A stretch of DNA of 64,000 nt from Xylocopa sonorina (GCF_050948175.1 NC_135199.1:11536501-11600500); one strand, 5' to 3'. Counted from the first letter of the stretch, positions 48,284 to 62,278 are shown. Numbers and translations are program-made. Notes: generated by a model from the sequence alone, not told the origin.

Positions 48284-50691
48284 CTCGAAATATCAGAGCA
48301 ATCGAACTGAAATATTATTTTTAGCGCGGCCCTCTCGCGCCGGGCTCGATCCATATTTTACCGTGGCGATGCGCCGCATTTATCACCCTATTAAAATTGA
48401 TTCGCGCGCGCAAATTGCGCGCTGTCTTCGGGGATCGTGCCCCTTGAACGGTCCCGGCCGTCCTCTCGCGGCTCCAGGCTTTTCTTCAGCTGCCAGCGTC
48501 GAAATCGCCCGGCGGAACTCGTTTTTTGCGGCCCCGTCCGCCGCTTTTTAAGCGGACTCGGACGAGATCGCTTTCTTCTCTCGGTTTCGAAAACGATTTG
48601 GCTGAGAGGGGATGCAAATAAGGGAGACGACGATCCAGTTTTAATTTTATAATGATATCTTTTATTATCTCTTCCACATTTCCATGTCCACTTATCATCG
48701 TCGGGTTTACTTGCGTAATTCGTGGAGGGGGTTGAACTAAAACGCGACCAGCCGGAACAGGGTGAAACAATCCTGCGTGTTGCGTCTGTGTGTGAACGGA
48801 TGTACATGATGACCGCCTTCTTCCCGTTATTACTATTTATTCTCACTTTTTGTCCGTTTTTCGCCCTCCTCTTACGTTCGATTTCACAATCAAGTCCCCG
48901 GCTCTCGTGGTTAATCATACATTCAGAATCGAATAAACAACGTGTGTACTCAAGTGTGTGTATGGGCCTGTACGCGTGGTACATGTGTCTCCGTGTGTCC
49001 GTGTACGATTATCGTAAGCGCGCTATGTACAAAGAAGTCCTCGTGTAAACGATCGCGGCTCCCTAATTGCTATATTCGTTAATTAATTTATACAAACCAG
49101 ATATACGACGATCGGGCGCACTATTAAATATTTTTTTTTTTTTCTTATTCCCGCCGTCGAGACGAGGCGACGATGAAGATTTCCTTTCTCGTTTCCCTTT
49201 CAACGCGTACGCCATTTAAACTGTGCCGCCCTTCTCTATTCCGCTCGCTCGACATCTGCGGAACCAGATCGAAAAGGTAACGCTGGGGTACGTCGGTGGT
49301 CTTGGTGAAAAAATGATCGAACTCCATTCTGAAACTCGCCACGAGAACACTATCGATCGGACGCGTTCGTCTCGTGTACCATGAACGCGTGGCAAACGAA
49401 AACTGTGTCATTCCGCGTGCGATCGAAAATAAATAGTCGAGGATGTGATAGCGTAGCGATCGAAACGACGTCGTTCGACGGATCGTTCGAACTTTCTCGA
49501 GGCGTCCAATTGTAAGAAGGATGCCTCGAAAATATTCCTCGAAACGACGTCGATCTCAGTCAGCTTTCGTCATTTTTTCACGTAACGTTTTCGCCCTGAT
49601 CGAAGAACTGCGAGTGGGTTCCTCAGCATCCCCTGAAACGCGACGCGTTCACGTTCACGCGATTGTCTACCGTTCTTCAATCACGACCGACGCTCTGCAC
49701 GTGGTTTCTCTCTCTTTTCTCTTCCCGTGGAAATCCTCGCCTCTCCCCACTATATGTATACGTAGGTTTCGTATATGTACACGCGTTATTTCACTAGGAA
49801 TTATTGCTCGTGGATTGCTACCCTTGGACGCGTCACAGTTCGAACATTCGTTTCCTCGATCGTTCGGTGAGCGTGTTTCGGATGATATTCGAACAGACAC
49901 GGAAGTGGTTTCTCGTCGGCGCGATCGCCGTGTACTCAGTGTTAAACCGTTCCGCGCGGCAATATGGCGCCGGCGGAAACGCTCGAGAGCCTCCCCTTCG
50001 AGCTCGAATCGAATCAATTACGCTAACGATAGAAATAGTCTTTACGTTTGAAAGATTGCACTTGCACCTCTTCATTTTCGGCTATTCTTTTATCTCTAAT
50101 CTATTTACACGCGCACGCCCAGCCACGCCGATCTCGTGTCGCACTGTCAACGCCAGGACTCGATCGCCGGCCGATTCGACGCGTTCACGACGAGCCCCTT
50201 CCGGTGGTTCGTCGATACGGTTCGAGTAATCATTGTTTTACGGACGGAGATGATTGCGACGGCCGGCGTGAAGATCATCGATAGCGTCCCCATCCCTTAT
50301 TCGTCGAAACTAGCCCGATTCACTCTTCGGATCACAAGAAATTCATCACGCACTTTGACTCAACATTCAGTCGCACCCACTGCAGAGCGTTCTCAACATC
50401 AGAGCTCGCTACGCACCACCATCCCTCGCCAATCGACACCACGGTATCCACAACGAACGCACTGGTGCCAATCGATCGTCTCATCGTCATTCACCATCTT
50501 CCGTTGCTTCTTCCCTCGAATCCAACCGTTTCGACGAGACCTTCCGTACCACCTCGAACGAGTTTCTCACTAATCGACAGCTCGTCGATTACCTCCGTAT
50601 CACGTGTCACGATAATGGCGAGACGCGAACCAACGATACCGCGGCCCCAGCACCCGTCACGATTCCCAGCGAGCCACCCCAAGGTGTAGCA

Positions 50692-50763
50692 TCAGTACAG
50701 CGCGTTCAGCAGACACTGCTCGTCGCTCCAGTCCAGCTGACAAGGGTTCTCCGTCTCGTGAAC
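50692..50763 (-). other. pb: Coding-like 23-codon extension after the pb stop codon
   Basis: The frame of pb continues after TGA (50764-50766) for 23 sense codons to a second TGA (50692-50694), ending LDWSDEQCLLNALY. In the last 21 of those codons about 18 third positions are G or C, the same strong bias as the pb exon. This suggests translation by stop readthrough, or by splicing around the stop. Confidence 0.4.
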
Positions 50764-52900
50764 TCAGCTGAGTTGATAGTACTCCGGGGCGAAGTCGTTC
50801 GCCAGGTTCGTCAGGAAGTTGAAGTCCGAGGAGCTGTTGCTGTTGTCCGCAGAAGGTGGCGGCGCGGCCGTGTGCACTGGTTCCGCGTAGAAGTTGCCGT
50901 AGTTGTAAGTGTCCGCGTTGCCCTCCGCCTGAGCGGCGCTTCCAGGCGGAGTGATCACAGCTGCTGTCGCTGCGGCGATCGCAGTGGCCGTCGTGGTCAT
51001 CCCTGGCGCTGGGAACGGGTCTGGCGAGGACACGTAGCTGTTGGGAATGTTGGACGCCTCGCCGCCCTGGTGAACGTGGAGCTGGCTGGTCTGCTCGTAG
51101 TAGGCGTTGGGGTGGCACTTGGCTGAGGCGCGATAGTCGCCGGAACTTGGATGCATCGGCGGCTGATGAGCCACGTAGCCCTCCGCTGTGTGCTGTTGTT
51201 GGTGTTGCTGTTGCTGTTGAATGTCGTTGTAGTAGTGCTGTCCAGTTTGAACTGAGACAGCGGCGTGACCGTGGGTGGCTAGATTCTCGCCAGTGGCGTG
51301 GTAGTTACCACTATTGGGGTAGCCATAGTTGCTGGGTGGCATGTAGCTCTCCGCAGTTTGTTCGTGTTGGCCGGAGTAGCCTTGGCTGGCGTTGTAGGCA
51401 TTGCTGCCTTGCATGCCTCGATGGTAGGACGCGTGATACGGTGGCCCTGCTTGGGGGTAGCCGTTGTACTCGCCGCCAGTGGTGGCGTACTGGTTTTGTT
51501 GCTGATGGAACTGCATGCTGGCGTTGTACATCGTCCTGGAAGAGGCTCCCGTCGTTGCGCGGACGTGGTGTCCCACTCTGGAGCCTAGTACTTGGTTCTG
51601 TCTGGCGTATAGAGGATGAACGTCGCCTGGGTACGAGATCCTGGGTTGTTGGTACGTGTCTCGAGAGCAATAGTTGCTCTGAGACTGTGTTTGTTGAGTG
51701 GCTGGAGGTACCGCCTGCCTGTTGGGCACTCCGTTTCTGTAATCGACGGCGGAGGTCGATTGGTAGACGTTTTGTTGCTGGAAGTGCGTCTGTTGGTTGC
51801 TGCCGATGTTCCTTCCGCCGTGAGGCGACATTGTGCCCGCATTGGTCGATCCGTGCATCATCGGGGCAGCCACTGAGCTGGTCGACGAGGGAGAGCTTCG
51901 AGGTTTTTGCATGTACGCGGCGTGCGCCGTTTGGATCCCCAAGGGACTACCTTGCTGCAGTTGAACGGACACTGGGGTACCGGGTGTAGAGGACGGTGTT
52001 AAGCTTCTGGTGGAGTTCTGTCCAGGCAGCACGGGTGTGCTGACAGTGGAGTCTGGCATGGCTAGGAGGACTCCGTTGCTGTTCACGGAGCAGAGCTCCT
52101 TGGTGTTGGCCGACGGGGACTTCTTGCTGACGGAGATCTGCTGTTTGTTCGGGTTCGGACTCTTGTGTCCGCTCTCGACTTTCACTCTGACGTCGCTCGA
52201 CAGCTTCTTGCTGGCCACGCTCGGGGACGTCACCTCGCTGCCGTCCTGGGACCTCGAGTCGTCGTCGGCTATCATCTTCTCGAACGAGCTGGTCACGCTG
52301 TTCGTGCTGCCGACGCTGCTGGCCCCGTTGCTGTTCGCGTTGAACGCGGGGTTGCTGTTGTTGTTGTTGTTGTTCGTCGCTGTAGGCGTGTTGTTGTTGT
52401 TGTTGCTGCTACGACGACCCGAGGAGCTGAGCTCGGTTACGTCGCCAGACAGGGTGCTGCCCACGTCGCTCACCCCGGAGATATCACAGTTGTGGCAGCT
52501 CTTCTTCTCGTCGCCGTCGATCGCCAGCATCTTGTCGCCCTTCGACTTCTCCATCCCGTCGGACGTCGAGCCGTCCTTCTCGTCCCCGTCCTCTTTGCTC
52601 AGCGTTTGCCGTTTGTGCTTCATCCGTCGGTTTTGGAACCAGACTTTCACCTGCAATCAGAAGACGAAGGAGGAGCTTTACGCGTGGTGGAAGGAAAGCG
52701 GATAAGGGATAGGCGTGTTCACGAAGGGGATCTCTCGCGTCGATGTATCGCTCTCACCTGCCTCTCCGTGAGGTCCAGGGACGCAGCGATCTCGATTCTT
52801 CGCGGTCTGCACAGGTACTTGTTGAAGTGGAATTCTTTCTCTAGCTCGAGCAGCTGCGTGTTCGTGTAGGCCGTGCGTAATCTCCTGGGCAGGCCATTTT
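50764..52900 (-). CDS. pb: Hox gene proboscipedia / maxillopedia, 3' exons (partial)
   Basis: Exon 52758-52900 opens mid-codon (phase 1) with ENGLPRRLRTAYTNTQLLEL. Exon 50764-52650 opens with VKVWFQNRRMKHKRQTLSK. They join in frame across a 107-bp intron, cutting the homeodomain between residues 44 and 45. The homeodomain (PRRLRTAYTN..., KYLCRPRRIEIAASLDLTER) is diagnostic of the Hox2/proboscipedia class. The 628-residue last exon is low-complexity: acidic/Ser stretch with CHNCDISG, Asn runs (52318-52440), Gln/His runs (about 51190-51235), many Tyr-Gln-rich patches, and the end NFLTNLANDFAPEYYQLS. The nuclear protein specifies maxillary and labial mouthparts. The 5' part, including the YPWM motif, was not found up to 64 kb and is probably beyond the window. 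Dense antisense open frames here are shadows of its codon bias. Confidence 0.96.
52603..52889 (-). other. pb: proboscipedia homeobox, split by an intron
   Basis: Forty-four homeodomain codons lie at 52758-52889 and sixteen at 52603-52650, with intron 52651-52757 (GTGAGA...TTGCAG) between Gln44 and Val45. Helix 3 VKVWFQNRRMKHK carries the invariant W48, F49, N51 and R53. Confidence 0.96.
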
Positions 52901-53940
52901 CTGCGAAAAAAAAGAAAGAATACCGGATCGTTCTCTCGTTCTTTGGCGCCCTTCCCTTCGTCCGCGGTTTCTTTCGTACCACTTTGGTAATTGACGATCT
53001 TGAAATGGGAAAGCCGCATTTCATTAGACCAGGAATGTTAATTGTTCCGCGTACCGAATGCGTTATACTAATCGTCGATCGTAGATTCTCTTTGTCCGCG
53101 CGTTCGAACGCGCCGTGTCGCGTTCAATAAGTCACGCGGTCTGCTAACAAAGATTACGCTAAGATCCGCTAATTAACCACGTAATCGCCGCGCTAACGAG
53201 AGCTGATCAGAAATTATAATCGCGCCGCGTGTTACCATCGAATATCAACATAAATCTACGTGCCGCTTCTTAGAATAACCTCGAGTATATTCTTCAGTTC
53301 TGACAGCGCTGCGCGTAAACCCTGTTCGATAGCCTCTTATTGTTCCTATTCTCGTCTAATCGTTGCGTTTATCATAATTATTAGCAAAACCTGTCTCGTT
53401 AGTTCCACGTTTCCCTGTACGTCGTGCGAGCTGAGTATCGTGTCTCGAAAAGTGCAAAGAGAACAAAGAACGGACGGCAGAACGTTGCGAGAGGTGTAGA
53501 GTAGGATAAAACCATCCCCTCGACGAACCCTAAACAGCCACTAAACGCGAGCGCGGTATCCACGGGCAAAAGCTTGCGCTCGGTTTTTGCACGATTACCG
53601 CACACTCAAACGGTCGCTTAATTAATGATCATTTGGGCGTCTACGCGTGGGATGGTCGCCGATGGCTCGAACAATAGGCGCGGCGCGAGCGTACGCGGCC
53701 CTCCTGTTTCCATCCGTCTCGTTCCTTGCCAACTTTCGTCGAACTTCCCGGCGTCGCGTCGACGGTATTCCGTGTCGATGCGAAACATCTCTGGTAATTA
53801 TTATCTGGTAAGAAACTTGTCGCGAGATAACGAGGGAAGCCCGGGTACGAAGGAAGGAGGAAGGGTCGCTCGCGATCGTTCGAGGGTGCGTTAGGGGGTG
53901 ACGTTCGAGGTAAGTAAGAAGCCGCGTTGTATTATTACAG

Positions 53941-53966
53941 CTCCCTCTCTCTCTCTCTCTCTCTCT
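53941..53966. repeat. CT microsatellite
   Basis: (CT)n run about 1 kb upstream of the pb homeobox exon; possible GAGA-factor site on the minus strand. Confidence 0.9.
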
Positions 53967-55003
53967 TGTTCTCTAGGATAGGGCGTATAGTAATTTTCGC
54001 GCTGGGACGATGTAAACAATCATTAATAGTCCGCTATCGTAATTACAGGATTTTACCGGGCGGCTGACACGCGGGTAATATTTCAATCAAAGTCCATACG
54101 CTTGCAGGTTCGCGCTCGCGCGCGATAGTCAAGCCCGAGGAGGGAATGTTTAAATGGCCGCCGCGCGGCTTAATGCAAAATTCAGCCGGGAAAACGTGCG
54201 GCCGATAAAGCAACGGCAATTAACTCGACGCGTTCATGGGAATCGATTTTTCCAGCCGGCCACCGCGCAGCCAAGCTAATCCGCGTTGTAACAACGTGAC
54301 GTTTTACCTGACCGGCTTTTTTTTATTCCCCGTTCTTTATCCCCACCCTCTATTTTTACCTCGCCGAAGTTCCTTTTTCCTTGACGATGACGAAATAGCT
54401 GTCGCGTAACAGTCCCCGCCGCCTGTGTTCTAATGCCTCCTATGAAAATTGAGCTAGTCAAGTGGCTCGCCTTGGATGCGACGTTTACCGCGCTTGCGAT
54501 TGTTCACTGTCGCAACGGTAATCGAACAACTATTTCCAGCGTTCCGCCTGACCGACAGGCGTATCGGGACGGTGGACGTTGGAACGTCGATTCGAAAACG
54601 ATTACCCTTACTGATTAATTTCAGTTAACGAAAAATCACTCGAAATCACTCGTTGTCCTCTGTAACGTCCCTCTTCGATCCACAACCACGCGACCATTCG
54701 TCGACGAGCGAACAATTCGATCGCGCGACATCGAATTTTCCAGTCAATCGACCGTTCCGCGTGCCATAACCGATCATCCGCCACCTGGACAACCCGATAC
54801 CCCGTTTCTCGAATCGCGCGATCGTTCCACGCGAGTTCTATTTTTTTTTTTTCTCCTCTTTTTTGACGAAAGCGAAGGGAGAACGGCTCGACTCCCGAGG
54901 GCCGAGATGCTAAACTACCCCATGGCGTGCGAGCGGATCGGAGGGCGGCGGACGAGGGGTGGTTTCGCAGCGGGATGAGTCGTCAGGGATCGAAGGATAG
55001 GTC

Positions 55004-55033
55004 GCAAGAGAGGGAGAGAGAGAGGGAGAAGGT
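55004..55033. repeat. GA/GGGA-rich tract
   Basis: Imperfect GA repeat with GGGAGA interruptions in the pb upstream region. Confidence 0.75.
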
Positions 55034-58000
55034 CGAGCGTGGCAAAAAAGAAGCGAAGGACAGAGGTGGCGAGGGGTGAGTAGGGGGTTGCAGCAAAGTC
55101 TGCACGTGGAGTTTTCATAGAGTAACCGGGGGCAGAGGTGGAAGGCGTCGCGTGAGTGACACGGCCCTTATCGATATTTCCATCTTGGGATTTGCCGGCG
55201 TCGATACTTGTATCTGATCGCGGGCTTCGAGGGCTACGCGAACGGTCTCTGTTTACGCCACGCTCGTATCGTGGAATCGCTAATTTGCCGGCGAATATAA
55301 TTGCTGTTTTATACCGCGGATACACGGCGAAGATCCTCCGGCTCTGATCGTTTCCCGACGCGTAGCCCAACGACGCCGAGGGGAATCAGCAACAGACCAA
55401 AGATCCCCGGTTCTTCCTCGTTTCGCAGCTCGTCACGGATTCGTTAATTTACGCTGCTTAAAAGTCAAGGTCGGGCTGCCTATTAACGCGTCACCAGCCG
55501 ACATTTACGCTCCGCGGCGTAGACGTATTCGTGTTCCATCGGCCGGTGCAATAACGGAACGCTGCAGCGGACCATAAATCATCACGGGCCTCGGCTATGA
55601 AATTAGCGGCACTGTGTTTCCCTGCGAACTCACCCCGCGCGAGGAGAGCGCCGCCAGAATTTATAGAACTCCGATAAAACGAGCTTTAGGTGAAGTCTGA
55701 CTTAACGCGGCACGCTTCAACGACTCCTCGTCCGCGCGCTCGATTCTTTCCTCCCCGCCCCTTCGTCCCTTCCTCACCGCTTTTCTTCTCCTCTTTTTTT
55801 TTTTCTTTTATTCCCGCGCCACCCACGGTTCTCCTTGTTTTTCGATGCCTCCTCGATCGATCGCGTTCTCTCGTCCCATTAAGTATCGCGCGGCATCCGT
55901 TATCGCGGCTCGCATCGGAACGCGGTTCGATATTGCTCGAACGACGATAACGCCGAGAGATTCCTGGAAACGCGATCGTAATAGCCTGGAAATTTTTGTT
56001 CCCCCGTTGCTTGACTGGGAAACGCTCGGATCAACCTTATGCGCGTCGGTATTCTGGTTTTCAATTTTTCCTTTTCAGCGAAATGGCTTCTTGGAACCCC
56101 TTTCGCGTCGAAGTTAACGAGCCAGCTCTCTGCCTTCGTATTCCTGCGAGACCTAATTAGACGAAATTATATGTTTTTTTCACGAAGACGCGCATTAATT
56201 ATCCGCATTATCTATGCGATTACTTGGAAACGATTGCGAAGGTTGATGGAAACGTGCTATCTAATTTCAGAACAAAGCCTACGCGACTGGACGCGCAATG
56301 GTCGTCTGATAGTCAGCCAGTGGAAGAATGAATTTTTTCGTTTAGAAATTTGTTGGTAAATCGAATAAAAGTGGTAAGATCGTAGCGTGGTGTAGCGCGG
56401 TATTAAACGCGACTGGTATAATCACGCTCCGTTGTTAAAAGAATAATACCCCCAGCGATTGATACAATCAGTATACACGATAATCGTTTCACCGAATGGC
56501 GTCTAGAGAACACGAAGCTGACAATAACCATTAGCCCGTACCACCAATTCCGCGTTATCTCCGACAAAAATAATTGCAATCTCCATCAAGCTACCCCTAC
56601 CGCTCGCATTACTTACAATCCACCCGTTCATTCTTCATCGTCACACTCGACCACGTTCGCAACCATCGCTGGCGAACAACGCGGCGCGCGGAAAGCGCGC
56701 CTCAACCTTTCGCATCCCATTTTCGTCCCGCTGGAATCCCTCCAACGAGGACCCATCGAACGTTCCGTTCGCGAACCCACTCCGTTCCCGACTCGAAATC
56801 CACGGATCCGGCGCGGGTCTCGCGTGTGTCTGTGCGCGCGTGCACGAACCATAATTATTGAAACCGAACGGCTGCGGCGGAGGGTGGCGAGGCGATGGGC
56901 GGAAGAACGAGACCGGGCAGAAAAGAGAGGGTGGCGTGCGCTCGAAACTCGGCAAATCCCGCGCGTGGGCTTTTCAGAGGATAAGGGTGGCCGGAGGGGT
57001 GCGTGACGGGCGAGATGGAAGTATCGCGTGATTGACGTGGGCCTCATCAGCATTTCGGTCTCGCGATTGGCTGGACGGACCTGTCGATCACCGGATATTC
57101 CACGCCTATCGGTTGTGTCCCGTGCCGTGCTGTGTGCACCGTCGCCCCTTTTCGAAACGAGCCCTCCACTCCTCCCGTTCTCTCGCGTGTCTTCGCATTT
57201 TCAGCTGATCGCTGCGCGGAACGTCTCGTAACCGCGATAGATTTCGAATCGATGCCAATCTGAACAGCGTCGCGTAGCAGGTATCCGCAAGAATCTACAT
57301 TTGCATGTTAATCTTAACACGAGCGTTCCCACGCTTCCACCGCTGTTATTTACATAACAGTTAACCATGGCTTGTAAAAGAACGACGCACAATGCCTCGT
57401 GTCTACGATAATGTTCCTCTGGCCCGATGCAAAGTTAAACACGGCGACAACAAGCTGCGCGAGGAAGGGAAAAAAGTGAAACAACACGATGAACGAAAAG
57501 AGGTTACTAATAACCTTGCTCATAAATCCTGCGCGGACTCTAATGGACTCCGGTTCCGTAACGAAAGGGAAAAGCGAGGCGTGAAATTGTCAGCGTGCCT
57601 GCGTATCGCGGATTCGCCGATGGAATCGTTGCGTTAACCGGTCGGAAAAGTCTCGAGGAACGATCGAGAGACGGGCCTGGGCTAAAACGAGGGGGGGCGA
57701 GCGCGGTGGGGGGATAGGGAAATCGTCGGATAATGACGAAACGATGGACAAGAAATTACTGATATAAACTACCGAGGCGAAAGCTATTAACCTTTAGCAC
57801 CGCGCGCGGTTTTTCAGACGGCAGAAATAAATGGCGCCCCGGCGGTGTGCGCGTCTCGAGCGGCGTTGCGCGCGTACCTTGCCGAGGAACCTTTGTCGCG
57901 ACGCGATGCCCGGTGAAACGCGTCCTAAATCGCGAAAACAAATAACGAGCGGCCAGTATCCCCCTCGCCTTAAGTGATTCCCTCCGCGACGTTACCACCC

Positions 58001-60384
58001 AGGGAATATATTAGTCATCGATGACGCAAGTGTCCGTGAGGAACGAAGGTGTCGGTACAAAGCGCGTGATTTATCGCTCGTAGCCGTTTTCGACGCGCGA
58101 TTTTCTTTTATTTCGTTTTTTTTTTTCTGGAGTACAAAGTCGATTTCGAATGATTTCCTGTGTCCGCGAGCTGTTGATGCCCCCATTGTCGCTGACGGCG
58201 CGCCACTCGAAGGGTGCTTTGTGTTGGGAGCGTCTTTTGATTCGACGATGGTATATAATGGCTGGCGAGGCTCGTGCACGCTTACAGTGTCTGCGAAATT
58301 GGGTACTCGCGGCAGCGAGTTACTTAATCCGAGGTAACAACGGACCGGTAAAGGTTTCGATAGCCTTCGAGCACTGGGCGGCGCACAGAAATAGTGCATG
58401 GAATCGCTACTTTCGCTGGCAACGAAAATATCGTGGTCGATAGTCTCGCGCTTCCTCTGGTTCTTGCCTCGAGTGGCCGAGGGGATGACGAACCGTCTGG
58501 TCCCTGGGCCGCGGAGTGAACAGCGGCGAGTGACGGCTCGTGGAACACGCGCCACCGAAATAGAATTTATATTTCGGAATACGCTGTGATACGCTGTCGG
58601 GACGACGGCCATTCCGTGCGTTGTTTCGTGTCTTTGGTTAAAAATCGCCTATGTTCAGGCTGGAACTAGAACGAGCGATTGAAATATCGCAAAGTTCAAA
58701 GTCAACTCGGCTTTTCCAAATTCAATTTTTGCCCTCGTCGCTATTTATACTCGAGCGCGCGCTCGTAGGAAATTGTGCAAGAGACTAGGAAGCGTAATCG
58801 AGCGACAGGTTCCTCTCTCGATCGTCGCTGAAAACGGCGACACGCGAGCGGGAATCAAAAATAGCGACGGCAGGAAAAAGATCGCGGAAAGAGTGCTTGG
58901 CCAGGCGGCATTATGAAAATAACAGCGGTCTTGTTAGACACGCCGGGTTCGTCATTCGTCGAGCGAGTACGAGCCGTCGGCCGTCGCTTCGCGCGATCTC
59001 CTCAAAGTGTAACAAAATGAGAAAACGTGTTCCTCCTCGGTAGCCAGAACTTTGACTCTGTGTTACGATTCGCTCGACTATTTTCGTTCCTCTCCTTTAT
59101 TCTGTTGCGAGAGTTGCCAGTTAGGCACTGACCGAGCCATTTATCAGAATATCTTACGCGATGGACGCTTTGAAGCTCGACTGACTCCCATTGTACCCAA
59201 GATTCCTTCCAACCGAGACTACTCCCCAAGTAAATTGGGAGGACGATTCACTTAGAGGCACTCTCGATCCAATCTTATTCACCGCAGCAAGAGGAACAAA
59301 TCTATTGAAATAAGAAATATTTCTAAAAAAAACAGTCGCAGAAAAGTACTGGTTCGAAACAAGAGAGAAAGTCGAGTGGTTGACGAAAAGAAAGTGGTCC
59401 ACGATCATCTCTTGGCGCTTTCTCATCCTCCGTAGCTGGCGCTCTTCCTATCCGGTCTCGTTCGCCGGACCAGTTCCCTATAGACAGGTGGGACGGGTCG
59501 CATGATGGCCGCCTTTGTAATTTGTCTTTTGTTTCCCCCTTGGCCCGCGGGAAGAAAACTTGCGGGCTAGAACAAAGGGCGGAAAGAGCGGGTCTATCGA
59601 CTGACGCGAGCAACGGGGCCCGTTTCCTTCGGCTTCCTTCGACCGACTCGCTCTATCCGTCTTCCTCCCGTGGACGCTCGGGTGCCGCGTAAACGCATGA
59701 AAAATGAGTGACGAGACGTCGAAACAAACGAGGGGACAGCCGGTTCCGCGTCCGAAAACGGCTGGGGAACCGATACCGCCGTCGTCGACTAATCGATGAC
59801 CCCTCGATCATCGAGACCTGCCCTCGGGATTCGTCGCCGTTTCGTGTCAGTTCGCGCACGCGTTCATTTTCTGAACGGTTCTTCTTCGATTTTGAGAGAA
59901 GTTGGCAAACTCTGCTGGAAGACGAGAGATATTTTTATGTGCGGAGAAATACTCGTGACGCGGTTTTTGTAGGACTTAAACAAAAGGGGCTCTCGAGAGG
60001 CGCGCAACTTTCTCTTCAGCACCAGAAACAAATGGCCACGCTTTCGAGCGTGTTCACCAGCCGCAATCGTTAGACAACTCCTCTCTCCAGGTGTCCGGAC
60101 GATTCCTCTTGCCACTCTGCGATCTAACAATTCATTGCATTCCTCCTCCTCCTTCGAAAAAAGGTAAATTCAAACTACGAGTGTACGCGGTAGCCTACAA
60201 TTTCGCGCACTCGTTTCGATAATCAAAGAGTCTCGCTGGTTCGGGAAAGAAATTCGATTCTGGCGATTATAAAATTACTCATCGCCTAATGACGGGGTGC
60301 AGAGGCGATCGAGCAATTTACTGGCCGGATAATGGATAAATCGCTAGTGGAAACGCGAACCAGGGTCCCTGCGTGTCCATAGCA

Positions 60385-60408
60385 AAGAGAGAGAGAGTAA
60401 GAGAGAGG
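60385..60408. repeat. GA microsatellite
   Basis: Imperfect (GA)n with a GTAA interruption. Confidence 0.8.
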
Positions 60409-62278
60409 TTCGAATCGTCGTAAACTGTGGCTCATTACAGATTTATACGGAGGCGTAGCCTGGAAACGGGAAGGGAAACGTGGAAAACTATACGCGAAGG
60501 GTGGTTTAGGGTCGGTTTGCTTTTCGGTGCTCGCGGCCCGTACGAGCTATAATCAATTAACGCCAGAGCGAGGCAAGAACCACGGCCGACCGCAGCAGCC
60601 CGCAAAATATTCCCCGCCTTGCTGTTCCAGTTTCCAGTCGAACCGATTGTTTCCCTTGTTTCGCTCGTTTACCGCTTTATGGTATCGCTCGCGTCGATAT
60701 CGAGTGGAGTTACAACGGTACAACACACCACTGACCAGGGCGATCCAATTTACGATCGAACTCGACGAAATCGATCGTTAATATCGTTCGAACATCGTTT
60801 AAGACAGTGGTTTCCGATCGACAAAGAGGCGGGTTACGAAATTATTCCTCTTAATGGGATCGCGGGACGACGCTCGGGTGATATTAATTGGCCACGATAA
60901 AGCTGACGTTTGGTATCCTCGAGAAATATGCAAAAACGGCGTAAAGAATCTCCGATGCGGATGAAACGAAAGAAACACCGCCATCAATTCACGCTGCCGG
61001 CGGTAGCGGCGTGCACGGCGAAACGGCGGACATTAGCATAGAATTCCGTAGATTCATGACTTCCACCTTTAACAACCTCGATGGAATATCAGAGAGCGAA
61101 ACGTCCCCCGAGCGTCGCGTTACCGCGAGCGATCCGGTAGATCCAGGAACGCCCAGAGACGGTGGAAACGATCGAGGGAATCGGCTGGCGAAGTGTATCG
61201 AGGGGGAAGATCGGCGGTTTCGCGCGTCTCGTTGCGAGGCGGTCCGCTCACGTGTTGGAGGGCCTGTTTCATTAAAGAGAGGGATGGAAGGACTGGCGAG
61301 CGAGCGAGGGGTGGGCTGGGGAGAGGCCCTTCCGTTCATTAGAGCAAGTTCACCGGCAGCACCACGCGTGATGTCCCCGCGCGGGCCGGTAATCCGCTCT
61401 AAACCGCATATGCAAGAAGCACGTAACGACAGGGCGCACCTTGTTATTACCCGGCTTCCTGCGCTCGTTTCTGACGCTCCACCCCTCTCGCGTGTCCGTC
61501 GGATTTTTTCGCCGAGCGAGGTTTCTTCCGAGAACCGATGCTCGCCGCATTAGCATAACTTCCCGTCGCTTCGCTCGCCCCGCTTCTGGCCGCCGCGGCG
61601 CAAAAACCCGGCCGAACGACCCGCTAAGAGTAATCGCGGGACAACGAGAAGAAAACAGGCGGGGAATGAAAAATGTTGAAAAAATGTATACGGGATGTCT
61701 CTTGGTAGGGGGCATAAGCGGCTCAGAGATTATTCCGCAAGCTATCATAGGTCGAAGCGTCGTTGAATAATACCCGTTTGTTCGACCGCTCCGTTTCTGA
61801 GACGATCGATTTCGAGGGTGGTACCAGAAACCGAGATCGATTCAAATATCGAAACAATTATAATACGATCTTGAGGCTAGCTTTTTCCAAAAATTGAGAC
61901 TCCGAATGAAAAGCTTTATGCCACGCTTTCGATTTATTCTCGCGCGAGGAATCGTGTCCGCTTCGACTGTCACCATTTGTATAGAAAAGAGTAGATGGCC
62001 AGAGGCAACGAGGCGTCGAAAGGGGTGGTAAAAGTCGCGGCGAAGATGGGGAAAGCAGGGGAACCAGAACGAAAAACGGACGAAAAGCAGCGGCGAGGGA
62101 GGGAGAGAAGGCGAGCAGGGCGAAAAAGTACTCGGCCGCGAATACGAGGAGGTGCGCGGCGCTGCAGCTGCCGCGGCGAACGGCGGCCATGTTGGCCACA
62201 TGCAACGTGATTATGGTGGCCGCGGACGGGCACAGGCCCTTCTTCTTCTTCCTGCAAGAAAATTGGATGCACCGAAGA

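Larger units (their letters stand above)
31176..50691. other. labial upstream / pb downstream region, no protein gene seen
   Basis: It should hold the labial promoter and 5' UTR near its left end and the pb 3' UTR near its right end. The longest open frame is 265 codons on the minus strand (37428-38225), Arg/Ser-rich with no domain. The rest are shorter and overlap on both strands. Candidate regulatory sites and simple repeats are listed separately. Confidence 0.5.

Noticed and set aside
48391..48984. 197-codon minus-strand frame
   Set aside because: Lys/Arg/Ser-rich with no domain, overlapping open frames on both strands in GC-rich DNA.
51147..52869. Plus-strand frames of 280, 231 and 234 codons
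   Set aside because: They lie opposite the proboscipedia last exon and follow its strong codon bias; composition (Val/Ala/Arg/Leu/Cys rich) and lack of domains mark them as shadows.
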